Below, in pieces: positions 1-8,098 of a stretch of 64,000 nucleotides of DNA; the first letter of the stretch is position 1; each line of letters starts with the position of its first letter. The stretch comes from an uncultured Pelagibacteraceae bacterium (GTDB lineage: Bacteria > Pseudomonadota > Alphaproteobacteria > Pelagibacterales > Pelagibacteraceae): the NCBI GenBank assembly GCA_902562875.1, contig CACEVB010000002.1, positions 80,941 through 144,940 of the forward strand, given 5' to 3'. The translations under genes were made by a program, and so were the position numbers. The notes below the pieces were generated by a model. The model saw only the letters and a list, made by a program, of their open reading frames with translations. It was not told where the DNA came from and did no database searches.

Positions 1-137
1 TTGTTATCGATATTAAATTTTTTTAATAACTTAGATAATTCATTAAGTGTGTTAAAAGATAAAGAGTTATATGATTTAGGGTCATTAAGTGTTATTAATT
101 TGATACCAAAGCCAAGATCTTTTGAAACAACATTCAT
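1..137 (-). CDS. Enoyl-CoA hydratase/crotonase family, N-terminal fragment
   Basis: Partial gene: the start codon lies at 137-135 and the frame stays open to the window edge, giving about 45 residues. The peptide contains a stretch LITLNDPKSYNSLS, which resembles the first beta strand and NALS-type motif that opens crotonase-fold proteins (enoyl-CoA hydratases and isomerases). It starts two bases after the stop of the nucleotidyltransferase-like gene, so it is probably the last visible gene of the four-gene minus-strand operon. The active-site glutamates would lie outside the window, so the exact substrate and reaction cannot be given. Confidence 0.6.
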   Translation of the reverse strand, partial: MNVVSKDLGFGIKLITLNDPKSYNSLSFNTLNELSKLLKKFNIDN

Positions 138-139
138 AT

Positions 140-514
140 TTATTCTAATTCACCTTCTTCCCGCATTTTAGCTCTTATATTAGTTGCTGAGATTTTTTGT
201 ATTTCTTCTGGAAGAACTACTTCCTCTATTTTATATCCAACTCCCCTTCCATAAGAAATATTTGTAATATTTGGTACAAGCATTATCTTAAATCTTCCAT
301 CGTATTTGGGTTTTAATTTATTTTCTATATTCTTCTTAATAGTATCAAAATCAAATGGATTATCATCAACTCCTTGAACATCTCTTATTTGAATACACAC
401 CTGTCCAGTTTTTTTTACTATTTCTTCAAATAAAGCGTAATGACCTTCATGGAAGGGTTGCCATCTCCCTAACATTTGAGCTGTGGGTTTCTTGTTATCC
501 CATTTATAATTCAT
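140..514 (-). CDS. Nucleotidyltransferase-fold (cytidylyltransferase-like) protein
   Basis: A 124-residue protein with a GRWQPFHEGHYAL segment near residue 17. This is the (H/T)xGH nucleotide-binding signature of the HIGH-type nucleotidyltransferase superfamily (NadM, cytidylyltransferases, sulfate adenylyltransferases). The end has ISATNIRAKM, similar to the C-terminal IS-T-IR motif of NadM/PPAT-like enzymes. At 124 residues it is shorter than most stand-alone adenylyltransferases. Its start overlaps the upstream P-loop kinase by 11 bases, so the two are translated together, and a kinase plus a nucleotidyltransferase suggests consecutive activation steps on one small molecule. The substrate cannot be told from sequence. 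Confidence 0.7.
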   Translation of the reverse strand: MNYKWDNKKPTAQMLGRWQPFHEGHYALFEEIVKKTGQVCIQIRDVQGVDDNPFDFDTIKKNIENKLKPKYDGRFKIMLVPNITNISYGRGVGYKIEEVVLPEEIQKISATNIRAKMREEGELE

Positions 515-920
515 TTTTTAAATCCTCTAGTATTTTTGGTGCCCAGGTTTTAGCATCTTGTGATGTAACTTGAAAATCAAATTTTTCAGGTTTAACAAAC
601 ATTTTATTAGTATCATCAAACCTACCTGCTTTTATTGTATCTACCCATACAACATAATCGGCTGGAAAAAGTTTTCTGGCTTCTGGTGTTGGACAAATAA
701 AATCTGCAATCACATTATTTCCTTCATTTTTAAGCTTAAGCGCAAAGTCTGCCATTCTCTTAGCTTGTCTTTTTCTACCCTCTTCAGAAAAATCCCAATC
801 ATTAGCAATCTTTCTAACTTCATCTGCATTTAATCTTTTTGCGTTAATCATTGGAGCTAATTCGTCAGCTAAAGTAGTTTTGCCCGCTCCTGGAAGTCCC
901 ATTATTAATATTATTTTCAT
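504..920 (-). CDS. Adenylylsulfate-kinase-like P-loop kinase
   Basis: A 138-residue P-loop kinase. Walker A is GLPGAGKTT at residues 8-16, followed by an LNADEVR motif as in APS kinase and related small-molecule kinases (gluconate kinase, chloramphenicol phosphotransferase). A second region VIADFICPTPEAR matches the conserved segment of APS kinases. The start at 920 was chosen over an upstream ATG at 944 because the P-loop strand then begins at once and because the ATG overlaps the methyltransferase stop as ATGA. It is shorter than CysC (about 200 residues), so true APS kinase activity is uncertain. The downstream nucleotidyltransferase overlaps it. Confidence 0.7.
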   Translation of the reverse strand: MKIILIMGLPGAGKTTLADELAPMINAKRLNADEVRKIANDWDFSEEGRKRQAKRMADFALKLKNEGNNVIADFICPTPEARKLFPADYVVWVDTIKAGRFDDTNKMFVKPEKFDFQVTSQDAKTWAPKILEDLKNEL

Positions 921-1543
921 AAAACTTTGTATAATCCTAACCAAGCATTTACATCTTTGCTTGCTAAATAATTTGATTTAAAAAATTCGATTTCTTTAAT
1001 TTTATTGTCATTTATTAGATTATCAATCTTACTTTTAAAACCATGGTCAATATATATTGCTTCATTAATTGTAAAGCAAATCAATCCATTTATCTTAGTA
1101 ATACGCACAAATTCATCAATTGCATGAGCTTTTACGTGAGCAAATGTAAATGTACCAACACACATGACTACATCATAAAAATTATCATTTTTTAATATTT
1201 TTTTATTTAAGTCTGAATGATTCAATTCATTATATAATCCATTAGGCACTTGATTTAATAGTTTCTTAGATATGTCAGCGCCGTCGAAGTTAGAAAAACC
1301 AATTTTTTTTAACTCCACCCCCACTAACCCGCTACCACATCCTGCATCATAAATATTTGCTTTTTTATTCTTTTGATGCTTAGCTAAAACTTTGACTGTC
1401 TCTTTGGGCCCAGAGTAATCCCAATCATTCATATCTTTGTTATATTTATTGTTTTTGCTCCACTCATCATAATAGTGCATAACTTCATTAGTGGTCTTTA
1501 ATTCATGGAGAGGTTTTTTATTTCCTATATCTTTTTGGGCCAT
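917..1543 (-). CDS. Class I SAM-dependent methyltransferase, METTL27 (WBSCR27)-like
   Basis: A 208-residue class I methyltransferase. The SAM-binding motif I, YDAGCGSGLVG, is followed by motif II GADISKKLL and a D-L pair in motif III. The pattern 'AGCGSGLVG...G...DGADIS...LN' is typical of the Williams-Beuren syndrome region protein 27 (METTL27)-like group, whose substrate is not known. It is first in a tightly packed minus-strand operon, with its stop overlapping the kinase start (ATGA), a nucleotidyltransferase-fold protein and a crotonase after it. A role in making or modifying a small metabolite is suggested by the neighbours only. Confidence 0.75.
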   Translation of the reverse strand: MAQKDIGNKKPLHELKTTNEVMHYYDEWSKNNKYNKDMNDWDYSGPKETVKVLAKHQKNKKANIYDAGCGSGLVGVELKKIGFSNFDGADISKKLLNQVPNGLYNELNHSDLNKKILKNDNFYDVVMCVGTFTFAHVKAHAIDEFVRITKINGLICFTINEAIYIDHGFKSKIDNLINDNKIKEIEFFKSNYLASKDVNAWLGLYKVL

Positions 1544-1663
1544 ATTTAAGGTTTATGTTAATTTTTTTTTTATTCCAAGCATATGGACAATAATAACACT
1601 ACTTGCAGTTGAAACAAATTTGCATTTTTTTTAATATTATGTTGAGACTCAGTTTTTAATCTT

Positions 1664-1670
1664 AAAGGAG
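1664..1670 (+). promoter_or_regulatory. Strong Shine-Dalgarno of proX
   Basis: AAAGGAG ends 8 bases before the proX ATG. Most genes in this window lack an evident ribosome-binding site, so a near-consensus one fits the high expression expected of a periplasmic binding protein. The 135-base gap upstream (1544-1678) must also hold the promoters of the two divergent operons; I could not place a convincing -35/-10 pair. Confidence 0.6.
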
Positions 1671-1678
1671 AAAAAATA

Positions 1679-2698
1679 ATGAAATTAATCAAAAAAATAA
1701 TGATTTCAGTTGTGTTTGTTCTTGGTTTTAATTCGTACAATGTTTCTGCAAACGCAGAATGTGGGGATATTACCATTGCAAATATGAACTGGGCTTCTGC
1801 AAATTTTATGGCTGAGGTTGATAAAGTTATTCTTGAAAAAGGGTTTGGTTGTAATGTTGAGCTTATACCTGGTGCAACAATGCCTACTTTTACCTCGATG
1901 CAAGAAAAAGGCGAACCAGATGTAGCTCCTGAGTTTTGGGCTAATGCAGCGATTGTTGAGTTAGAGGCTGCTGTCAAAGAAGGCAAGTTACATTCAATAA
2001 ACAAAGCACCTATTACTGGTTTAGGAGAAGGTTGGTGGGTACTACCAGCAACTCTAGAAAAACATCCAGAGCTAACCTCAGCGGATGAAATATTAAAAAG
2101 ACCAGATCTTTTTCCACATCCAGAGGATTCGTCTAAAGGTGGTTTCCATATTTGTCCTCCAGGATGGAATTGTGAATTAAGTAATAGAAATCATTTTAGA
2201 GCTTGGGAAATGGAGTCTAAAGGATGGGCAATTGTCGAAACTGGTTCAGCGGCAGGTTTAGATGGTTCAATTGCAAAGGCTGCTGAAAGAGGAGAAAATT
2301 GGTTTGGTTACTATTGGTCACCTACGTCTCTAGTTGGTAAATATAATTTACAAGCTGTAGATATGGGAGAATATGCAGGAAAAGATAACTGGGATAACTG
2401 TTTATCAAAACCAGAACAAGAATGTGCTAATCCAAAAAAATCTTCTTGGGTAAAATCAGAGGTATTTACAGTAGTGTCTGATAATTACAAAAATACAGCT
2501 GGTAAAGCGGGCATGAACTACTTTAAAAAAAGAACTTATCCAGGTGAAGTAATGAATGGAATGTTAGTTTATATGGCTGAACAACAAGCAGATGGATCAG
2601 ATGCTGCAGTTGAGTTTTTAGTTAGATACCCAGAAGTATGGTCAAAATGGGTTCCTAAATCTACTGCTGATAAAATTAGAAAAGGTATAGGTTTATAA
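1679..2698 (+). CDS. proX: Glycine betaine/proline-type ABC transporter substrate-binding protein (ProX)
   Basis: A 339-residue periplasmic protein with an N-terminal signal peptide (positive KKI then a hydrophobic stretch ending near VSANA). The body matches the OpuAC/ProX family of quaternary-amine binding proteins: an early ANMNWASANFMAE segment, several Trp residues such as EGWWVLP and WAIVETGS, which in this family form the aromatic box for a trimethylammonium group, and a C-terminal YPEVWSKWVP. Substrates of the family include glycine betaine, choline, carnitine, proline betaine and DMSP; which one applies here is not decidable. A GC-rich hairpin separates it from the permease gene. No cognate ATPase is in the window. 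Confidence 0.88.
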   Translation: MKLIKKIMISVVFVLGFNSYNVSANAECGDITIANMNWASANFMAEVDKVILEKGFGCNVELIPGATMPTFTSMQEKGEPDVAPEFWANAAIVELEAAVKEGKLHSINKAPITGLGEGWWVLPATLEKHPELTSADEILKRPDLFPHPEDSSKGGFHICPPGWNCELSNRNHFRAWEMESKGWAIVETGSAAGLDGSIAKAAERGENWFGYYWSPTSLVGKYNLQAVDMGEYAGKDNWDNCLSKPEQECANPKKSSWVKSEVFTVVSDNYKNTAGKAGMNYFKKRTYPGEVMNGMLVYMAEQQADGSDAAVEFLVRYPEVWSKWVPKSTADKIRKGIGL

Positions 2699-2710
2699 CA
2701 ATAAACTTCT

Positions 2711-2755
2711 TAAACGAGCCTGTAAATTCAGGCTCGTTTATAGTATTATTTTTTT
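2711..2755 (+). terminator. Intercistronic hairpin between proX and proW
   Basis: A perfect 12-bp inverted repeat, TAAACGAGCCTG at 2711-2722 and its complement at 2729-2740, encloses a 6-base loop and is followed by a T-rich run that ends at the proW start codon. It has the form of an intrinsic terminator and sits inside an apparent operon. It most likely acts as partial terminator or 3' stabiliser, making more binding protein than permease. Confidence 0.85.
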
Positions 2756-3637
2756 ATGGATTTTAATAAAATTCCTGTAATGGATAGGCAATCCTTAAGA
2801 GATTTAAAAAAGGGGATTGATCAAAATTTTAAAGAATTTTCGAGAGAGTATGGTGATGCGATTGAGAGTTTTTTTGATCCACTTTTAACTTTTTTAATTT
2901 GGTTAGAAAAGTTATTAATAGGTGCGCCTTGGCCAATCGTAATATTTGCTTTTGGTTTTTTGGCTTGGATAGGGTCTAGAAGTTATAAATTAGCAATTGG
3001 AACAATAATTAGTTTTTTGATTATAGGGTATTTTGGTATGTGGAAAAACTGTATGGCAACAGTAGCTATAATATCTGTTGCAACTTTAGTTTGTGTTGCA
3101 ATTGGAATCCCAATTGGAATTTTGATGTCTAAATCTAACAGGACAGAAAAAGCTATTTTACCGATTTTGGACATGATGCAAACAATACCAAGTTTTGTTT
3201 ATTTAATTCCAATAATTATGCTACTTGGAATTGGTAAGGTCCCTGGACTACTTGCAGTATGTGTATATGCTTTACCACCTATAGTAAGATTAACAAATTT
3301 AGGTATACGAGAAGTTGATAAAGAAACATTAGAAGCAAGCGAGGCTTTTGGTGCTACTACGATGCAGAAATTAAGAACTGTCCAAATACCTTTGTCTTTG
3401 CCCACTATTTTTGCAGGGGTTAATCAAACTATAATGATGGCCTTAGCCATGGTTGTAATAGCTTCAATGATTGGAGTTAAAGGACTAGGCATACCAATAT
3501 TACAGGCTATTTCTAATCAATATTTAGCTTCTGGTCTAATGAACGGATTAGCTATTGTCGCATTGGCGATCATCTTTGACAGGGTCACTCAACAATATGG
3601 ACAAAGAATTCAAAAACACAGAGGTCAGAAAAAATAG
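2756..3637 (+). CDS. proW: Glycine betaine/proline-type ABC transporter permease (ProW)
   Basis: A 293-residue inner-membrane permease of the ProW/OpuAB (BPD_transp_1) family. About six or seven membrane segments are visible from residue 45 onward, and the ATPase-coupling EAA loop appears as EASEAFGATTMQKLRTVQIPLSLP near residues 196-220. The sequence MMQTIPSFVYLIP is characteristic of quaternary-amine permeases. The start codon directly follows the T-run of the upstream hairpin and has no Shine-Dalgarno, so permease synthesis should be low compared with the binding protein. The usual third subunit, the ProV ATPase, is not next to it; the next gene is the MetF-like reductase. Confidence 0.88.
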   Translation: MDFNKIPVMDRQSLRDLKKGIDQNFKEFSREYGDAIESFFDPLLTFLIWLEKLLIGAPWPIVIFAFGFLAWIGSRSYKLAIGTIISFLIIGYFGMWKNCMATVAIISVATLVCVAIGIPIGILMSKSNRTEKAILPILDMMQTIPSFVYLIPIIMLLGIGKVPGLLAVCVYALPPIVRLTNLGIREVDKETLEASEAFGATTMQKLRTVQIPLSLPTIFAGVNQTIMMALAMVVIASMIGVKGLGIPILQAISNQYLASGLMNGLAIVALAIIFDRVTQQYGQRIQKHRGQKK

Positions 3638-3699
3638 TTCACTTGTCATCTTAAACGATTTTTATAGACAGTCTTTATAAAATAAATAAGAATTAGATT

Positions 3700-4428
3700 A
3701 TGAATTTTTCTTTAGAAATTGGTCCCAAAACAGATTTAGATACTATTCCAGCTTTAGAGGACGTTTACATAACATTTTTACCAGGTGGAGATCATAAAGA
3801 AACTGCTGGTAAAGCTGGGGAGCTGGTGAAGAAAGGTTGTAATCCAATACCTCACATACCAGCCCGATCTATTGAGAATGATAATCATCTTAAAGAGTAT
3901 GTTGATATGTGTAAGGACTTAGGAGTAAAACAGTGTCTGGTTATAGGTGGGAGTAGAGAGCCTGTTGGTAAATTTGAAAGTTCGATACAACTTTTAGAGA
4001 CAGGTTTTTTTGATGGGTTAAAGATAGGAATTGCTGGACATCCAGAGGGGAGTCCTGATATATCCGATTCAGAATTAGAAAAAGCTATGCAAGATAAAAA
4101 GCCCTATGCTGATTATATTGTAACACAATGGTTGTTAGATCCACAACCAATTATAGATTTTATTTCTAAGCAGTCAGTACCAGTTCATGTAGGAATTACT
4201 GGGCCGCTAAAAATTACAAGCTTGATAAAGTTTGCTAATATTGTTGGTGCAAAAAATTCCATAAACTTCCTTAAATCTAATTTTACTAAGGCTTTAGATT
4301 TAATGAGACCTAAGGACCCTAATGATATAATTGGAAAATTAAAAGATCATACTGATAATTTTCACATTTATACTTTTGGTGGACTTAAAGAAACAAACAA
4401 TTGGTTGATGGAGAACAATTATGTCTAA
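3700..4428 (+). CDS. Methylenetetrahydrofolate reductase-like protein (short MetF)
   Basis: A 242-residue protein resembling the flavin-dependent TIM barrel of MTHFR: an N-terminal SLEIGP strand, the HIPARSIENDNHL segment (family HITAR-like motif), LVIGG, and IAGHPEGSPD, equivalent to the conserved GHPE motif. It is roughly 50 residues shorter than Escherichia coli MetF (about 296). The gene overlaps the downstream methyltransferase by 8 bases. MTHFR-type genes next to THF-dependent demethylases (for example ligM-metF) handle the 5-methyl-THF produced, so this protein probably oxidises methyl-THF back into the C1 pool instead of serving methionine synthesis. That direction is inference. Confidence 0.75.
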   Translation: MNFSLEIGPKTDLDTIPALEDVYITFLPGGDHKETAGKAGELVKKGCNPIPHIPARSIENDNHLKEYVDMCKDLGVKQCLVIGGSREPVGKFESSIQLLETGFFDGLKIGIAGHPEGSPDISDSELEKAMQDKKPYADYIVTQWLLDPQPIIDFISKQSVPVHVGITGPLKITSLIKFANIVGAKNSINFLKSNFTKALDLMRPKDPNDIIGKLKDHTDNFHIYTFGGLKETNNWLMENNYV

Positions 4429-5779
4429 AGAATTTGATTACAACAAAATAAGGCACGTAACATCAGTAGATCAATCTGATAGAAAAGTTCCTTATAATTT
4501 AAGGCAAAGCGGACCTACCAAGGTTGAAATGTTAATTTCAACTAGAGTAAGAAAATCACCATATTGGCACTTATCTATGCAGGCTGGATGTTGGAGAGCG
4601 ACTGTCTACAATAGAATTTACCATCCAAGAGGATACGTAAAACCTGAAGATGGTGGAGCTATGGTGGAGTACGATGCCATAAAAAATCATGTTACGATGT
4701 GGAACGTAGCAGTTGAAAGACAAATAAGAGTTAAAGGTCCAGATGCTGAAAAATTTGTAGATTATGTAATAACAAGAGATGCAACAAAAATTTCTCCTAT
4801 GAGAGCTAGATATGTAATTTTATGTAATTCGTATGGTGGAGTGTTAAATGATCCTATCTTATTAAGAATATCAAAGAACGAATTCTGGTTTAGTCTGTCA
4901 GATAGCGATATATCGTTATATTTACAAGGTGTAAATTGTGATGGTAGGTTTAATTGTGATATTGAAGAAATTGATGTTTCCCCTGTGCAAGTACAAGGTC
5001 CAAAATCCAAATTGCTAATGCAAGATTTATGTGGGGATCATGTTGATTTTGACAATATGCCGTTTTATGGACTTGCTGAAGCAAAAGTTGGTGGAAGAAG
5101 TTGTGTGATATCTCAAACTGGCTTCTCTGGAGAAGCAGGTTATGAAATATATTTAAGAGAAAGTACTTTGTATGCAGAGGATATGTGGAATGCAGTACTC
5201 GAAGCAGGTAAAAAACATAAATTAATGGTTATAGCTCCAGCCCACCATAGAAGAATACAAGCTGGAATTTTATCTTGGGGTCAGGATATGGATTATCAAC
5301 ATAATGCATTTCAATGTAACCTTGGTTACCAAGTCTCGTTATCAGGAAAAGGTGAATGGAATAAAAAAGCAGATTATATTGGAAAAAAGGCTTTAGAACA
5401 AATGAGAGATGATTTAAGGGCTGGTAAAAAACCATATAAACTTCAACTAGTTGGATTAGAATTAGGTGGTAAACCAATTGAGGAGTATGCACCAGATTTT
5501 TGGTTGATATCTGGTGAAGGAGGAGGAGAACCTATTGGATTTATAACGTCTCCTTGGTACCATCCAGAAAAAAAAATTAATATAGCAATGGGTTATATTC
5601 CATATGATGGCACATTAAATGCGAACGGTTTTCCAAAAGGTAAACCAGGAACTAAGTATAAGGTTCATTTACCAGAAAAATATTCAGATAAACCAGGAAT
5701 TCCTGTTGATGCAATAGTCGTAGATATACCTTTTACCGAATCTTATAACGCAAATACAAGAGAAGTTGTAAAAGGGTAA
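4421..5779 (+). CDS. DmdA/GcvT-family tetrahydrofolate-dependent methyltransferase
   Basis: A 452-residue GcvT-fold protein. The N-terminal half carries features I associate with DMSP demethylase DmdA: RVRKSPYWHLS, HVTMWNVAVERQI, a GGVLNDPILL strand, FWFSLSDSD, VSPVQVQGPKS and TGFSGEAGYEIY; a C-terminal GcvT_C barrel follows (YIGKKALEQM, then GEPIGFITS). DmdA is about 370 residues and LigM-type O-demethylases about 470, so the length is nearer LigM while the motifs are nearer DmdA. The product should be 5-methyl-THF for the overlapping MetF-like protein. Possible methyl donors are DMSP, glycine betaine derivatives or a methoxylated compound; the upstream betaine-type transporter favours an osmolyte. 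Confidence 0.72.
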   Translation: MSKEFDYNKIRHVTSVDQSDRKVPYNLRQSGPTKVEMLISTRVRKSPYWHLSMQAGCWRATVYNRIYHPRGYVKPEDGGAMVEYDAIKNHVTMWNVAVERQIRVKGPDAEKFVDYVITRDATKISPMRARYVILCNSYGGVLNDPILLRISKNEFWFSLSDSDISLYLQGVNCDGRFNCDIEEIDVSPVQVQGPKSKLLMQDLCGDHVDFDNMPFYGLAEAKVGGRSCVISQTGFSGEAGYEIYLRESTLYAEDMWNAVLEAGKKHKLMVIAPAHHRRIQAGILSWGQDMDYQHNAFQCNLGYQVSLSGKGEWNKKADYIGKKALEQMRDDLRAGKKPYKLQLVGLELGGKPIEEYAPDFWLISGEGGGEPIGFITSPWYHPEKKINIAMGYIPYDGTLNANGFPKGKPGTKYKVHLPEKYSDKPGIPVDAIVVDIPFTESYNANTREVVKG

Positions 5780-5800
5780 TTAACTTTTTAGTTAAAAATC

Positions 5801-6346
5801 ATGTTAGCCGAGTTTTTAAACATAGTTTTTAGATCTTTAAAGCTCGATAAATCTTTATATAAAGAAAATAAATATTTTGGAGAAGCGGGTATATATTTTG
5901 CAGGTTTGATAATGATCTTAGACGGTATAGCCGGAGCTTTTGCCGCAAATACAATCGTTAAAACTTCAATTGGATTGTCAGGGTTAACAGCTATATTGGC
6001 TTGGCTAATATGGGCGTTATTTATATTTGTAATTGGTGTAAAAATATTTCCAGATAAGGAAGCTAAAATCCCTTTTAGAAAAGTATTAATTTCTGTTGGC
6101 TATGCTCACGCACCAGGTCTTATAAGATTTTTTGCAGTAACTCCTGAACTGGTAATTCTTATAATTTTTTTGACACAATTTTGGATATTTGCATCATTAA
6201 TTATCGCAACAAAACAAGTTTTAAATCTTAAGTCAAACTTTAAATCCTTTGGTATAGTGTTTTTATCTTTTTTAATAATAGCTTTTTTATCTGTAACTTT
6301 TGTAATGAGTAGAATGGATGCATTACCTGTGAGTACTACAATTTAA
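5801..6346 (+). CDS. Yip1-domain-like integral membrane protein
   Basis: A 181-residue membrane protein with about five hydrophobic segments and a short cytosolic N-terminus. The layout, with GYAHAPGLIRFF before a membrane span, resembles the YIP1 family (bacterial members of unknown function). It follows the methyltransferase by 21 bases and may be cotranscribed with the transporter/demethylation genes, but nothing in the sequence links it to their chemistry. Confidence 0.6.
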   Translation: MLAEFLNIVFRSLKLDKSLYKENKYFGEAGIYFAGLIMILDGIAGAFAANTIVKTSIGLSGLTAILAWLIWALFIFVIGVKIFPDKEAKIPFRKVLISVGYAHAPGLIRFFAVTPELVILIIFLTQFWIFASLIIATKQVLNLKSNFKSFGIVFLSFLIIAFLSVTFVMSRMDALPVSTTI

Positions 6347-6510
6347 ATAGGAAAAAAAGTTCTTGAAATCCTACAGGACTCGCAAAATTTAAATCCCGTT
6401 AATATAAGGTTTTGACTGACTGTTTCGTCTTTTTTTCTGCAATTTTCACATATGTCGTCTAATTCTTCCGCATGTTCTTCACTTAAATATTGTGTTTTTT
6501 TTTTTGTCAT
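6343..6510 (-). CDS. 55-residue zinc-ribbon-like miniprotein
   Basis: A small reading frame from ATG at 6510 to TAA at 6343. The 55 residues contain two CxxC knuckles, CENC and CESC, about 22 residues apart, the pattern of a treble-clef or rubredoxin-like zinc ribbon; the N-terminus is Lys-rich and acidic residues follow. The stop overlaps the 3' end of the convergent Yip1-like gene. The paired cysteines and the way the frame fills an otherwise empty gap support a real gene. No function can be given. Confidence 0.65.
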   Translation of the reverse strand: MTKKKTQYLSEEHAEELDDICENCRKKDETVSQNLILTGFKFCESCRISRTFFPI

Positions 6511-6558
6511 CAAATTGTTAAATTAGTTATATAATAAACTATCAAAACAATAAATTGT

Positions 6559-7050
6559 ATGAAAAAAAGTCTAAAACCTAAAGTTTCTATAATAATGGGT
6601 AGCCAGTCAGATTATTCTACAATGAAGTATACAGAAAAAGTCTTAAGAATATTGGGTATAAAGTTTGAAAAAAAAATTGTTTCTGCTCATAGAACTCCAA
6701 AAAGGATGTTTAGCTTTGCCTCTGAAGCTGAAAAGAATAATATTTCATTGATAATTGCTGGAGCAGGTGGTTCTGCACATCTACCTGGAATGGTGGCCTC
6801 CCTAACTAAAATTCCAGTTATAGGTGTTCCAATTGAAAGCCAAAAATTAAAAGGTTTAGACAGTTTATTATCAATTGCTCAAATGCCTAAAGGAATACCA
6901 GTTGCAACAGTAGCGATTGGGAAAGATGGTGCTATAAATGCTGCTTTACTAGCAGCATCGATAATTTCTCGATATAATTTAAAAATAAGTAGAAATTTAG
7001 ATAAGTGGAGAATTAAACAAACTAAATCTGTAAAAAAAAAACCAATATAA
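6559..7050 (+). CDS. purE: N5-carboxyaminoimidazole ribonucleotide mutase (PurE)
   Basis: A 163-residue class I PurE that converts N5-CAIR to CAIR in purine biosynthesis. It has GSQSDYSTM at residues 14-22, the catalytic-region SAHRTPKRM around 43-51, and AGAGGSAHLPGM, which together are diagnostic. The length is standard. The stop codon abuts the purK start with no gap (TAAATG), the usual purEK pair, supporting coupled translation. Confidence 0.95.
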   Translation: MKKSLKPKVSIIMGSQSDYSTMKYTEKVLRILGIKFEKKIVSAHRTPKRMFSFASEAEKNNISLIIAGAGGSAHLPGMVASLTKIPVIGVPIESQKLKGLDSLLSIAQMPKGIPVATVAIGKDGAINAALLAASIISRYNLKISRNLDKWRIKQTKSVKKKPI

Positions 7051-8097
7051 ATGTTTAAGCCTGTTCTTGGAATTATCGGAGGAGGTCAACTGGGAAGTAT
7101 GTTGGCACAGGCTGCAAAAAAATTGGATATTAGAACAGTTATATATTGTGATGATGAAAATGCACCAGCACAACATTTCTCAGATGAATTTGTGTTCGGT
7201 AAATATGATAATTTTAATAAATTAAAAGAATTTTGTTATAAAGTAGATATTATAACTTACGAATTCGAAAATATACCTTATGAAACTTTACAAAATTTAA
7301 ATAATGAGAAAAAAGTTAATCCTTGTCCAAATATTAATAAAATAATTCAGAATAGACTTTTTGAAAAAGATTTTATAAATAAATGTAATCTTAGAACAAC
7401 TAAGTATGTGCATATTAAAAATCAAAAAGATTTGCAAGCTAGTGATGAATATGTTCCTGGTCTATTAAAAACTTGTACATTGGGTTACGATGGAAAAGGT
7501 CAATATAAAATAGAAAATTCTGATCAATTATCTAATTTTGAAATAGAAACCGATAAAGAGTATATATTAGAAAAATTTATAAACCTAAAAACAGAAATTT
7601 CAGTTGTTTTAACTAGGTATGGACATCAAAAGTGCAGTATTTATGAACCCATAGAAAACAAACATGAAGAGCAAATTTTAAGATATTCAGAAATTCCAGC
7701 AAAAATACAAAGCGATATTTTAGATAAATCTAAAGAATGGGCAAGCATTCTTGCTGAAGAACTAGACTATATTGGAACAATGTGCGTAGAGTTTTTCATA
7801 GACAGAAATGACAATTTATATGTTAATGAAATTGCTCCTAGAGTTCATAACTCAGGACATCTTACAATAAATGCTTATAATGTAAGTCAATTTGAAAATC
7901 ACATACGTGCAGTTTGTGGCATGGAAAAAATTAAATTAATCAAATTTTTTGATGCAAAAATGATAAACTTAATTGGAAAAGATATAAATCTCTATAAAGG
8001 AAAAAAATTAAATGAAAATGAATATTTTTATGATTATCTTAAAAAAGATATTAAAAGCAACAGAAAAATGGGTCACCTAACAATTTTAAAGAAATAG
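7051..8097 (+). CDS. purK: N5-carboxyaminoimidazole ribonucleotide synthetase (PurK)
   Basis: A 348-residue ATP-grasp enzyme that makes N5-CAIR from AIR, bicarbonate and ATP. The N-terminal GIIGGGQLGSMLA is the PurK signature. The ATP-grasp core follows, with LLKTCTLGYDGKGQ, EKFINLKTEISVV and the metal-binding end VNEIAPRVHNSGH near residues 256-268. It starts directly after purE and ends one base before the convergent SRAP gene. Confidence 0.95.
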   Translation: MFKPVLGIIGGGQLGSMLAQAAKKLDIRTVIYCDDENAPAQHFSDEFVFGKYDNFNKLKEFCYKVDIITYEFENIPYETLQNLNNEKKVNPCPNINKIIQNRLFEKDFINKCNLRTTKYVHIKNQKDLQASDEYVPGLLKTCTLGYDGKGQYKIENSDQLSNFEIETDKEYILEKFINLKTEISVVLTRYGHQKCSIYEPIENKHEEQILRYSEIPAKIQSDILDKSKEWASILAEELDYIGTMCVEFFIDRNDNLYVNEIAPRVHNSGHLTINAYNVSQFENHIRAVCGMEKIKLIKFFDAKMINLIGKDINLYKGKKLNENEYFYDYLKKDIKSNRKMGHLTILKK

Positions 8098-8098
8098 A

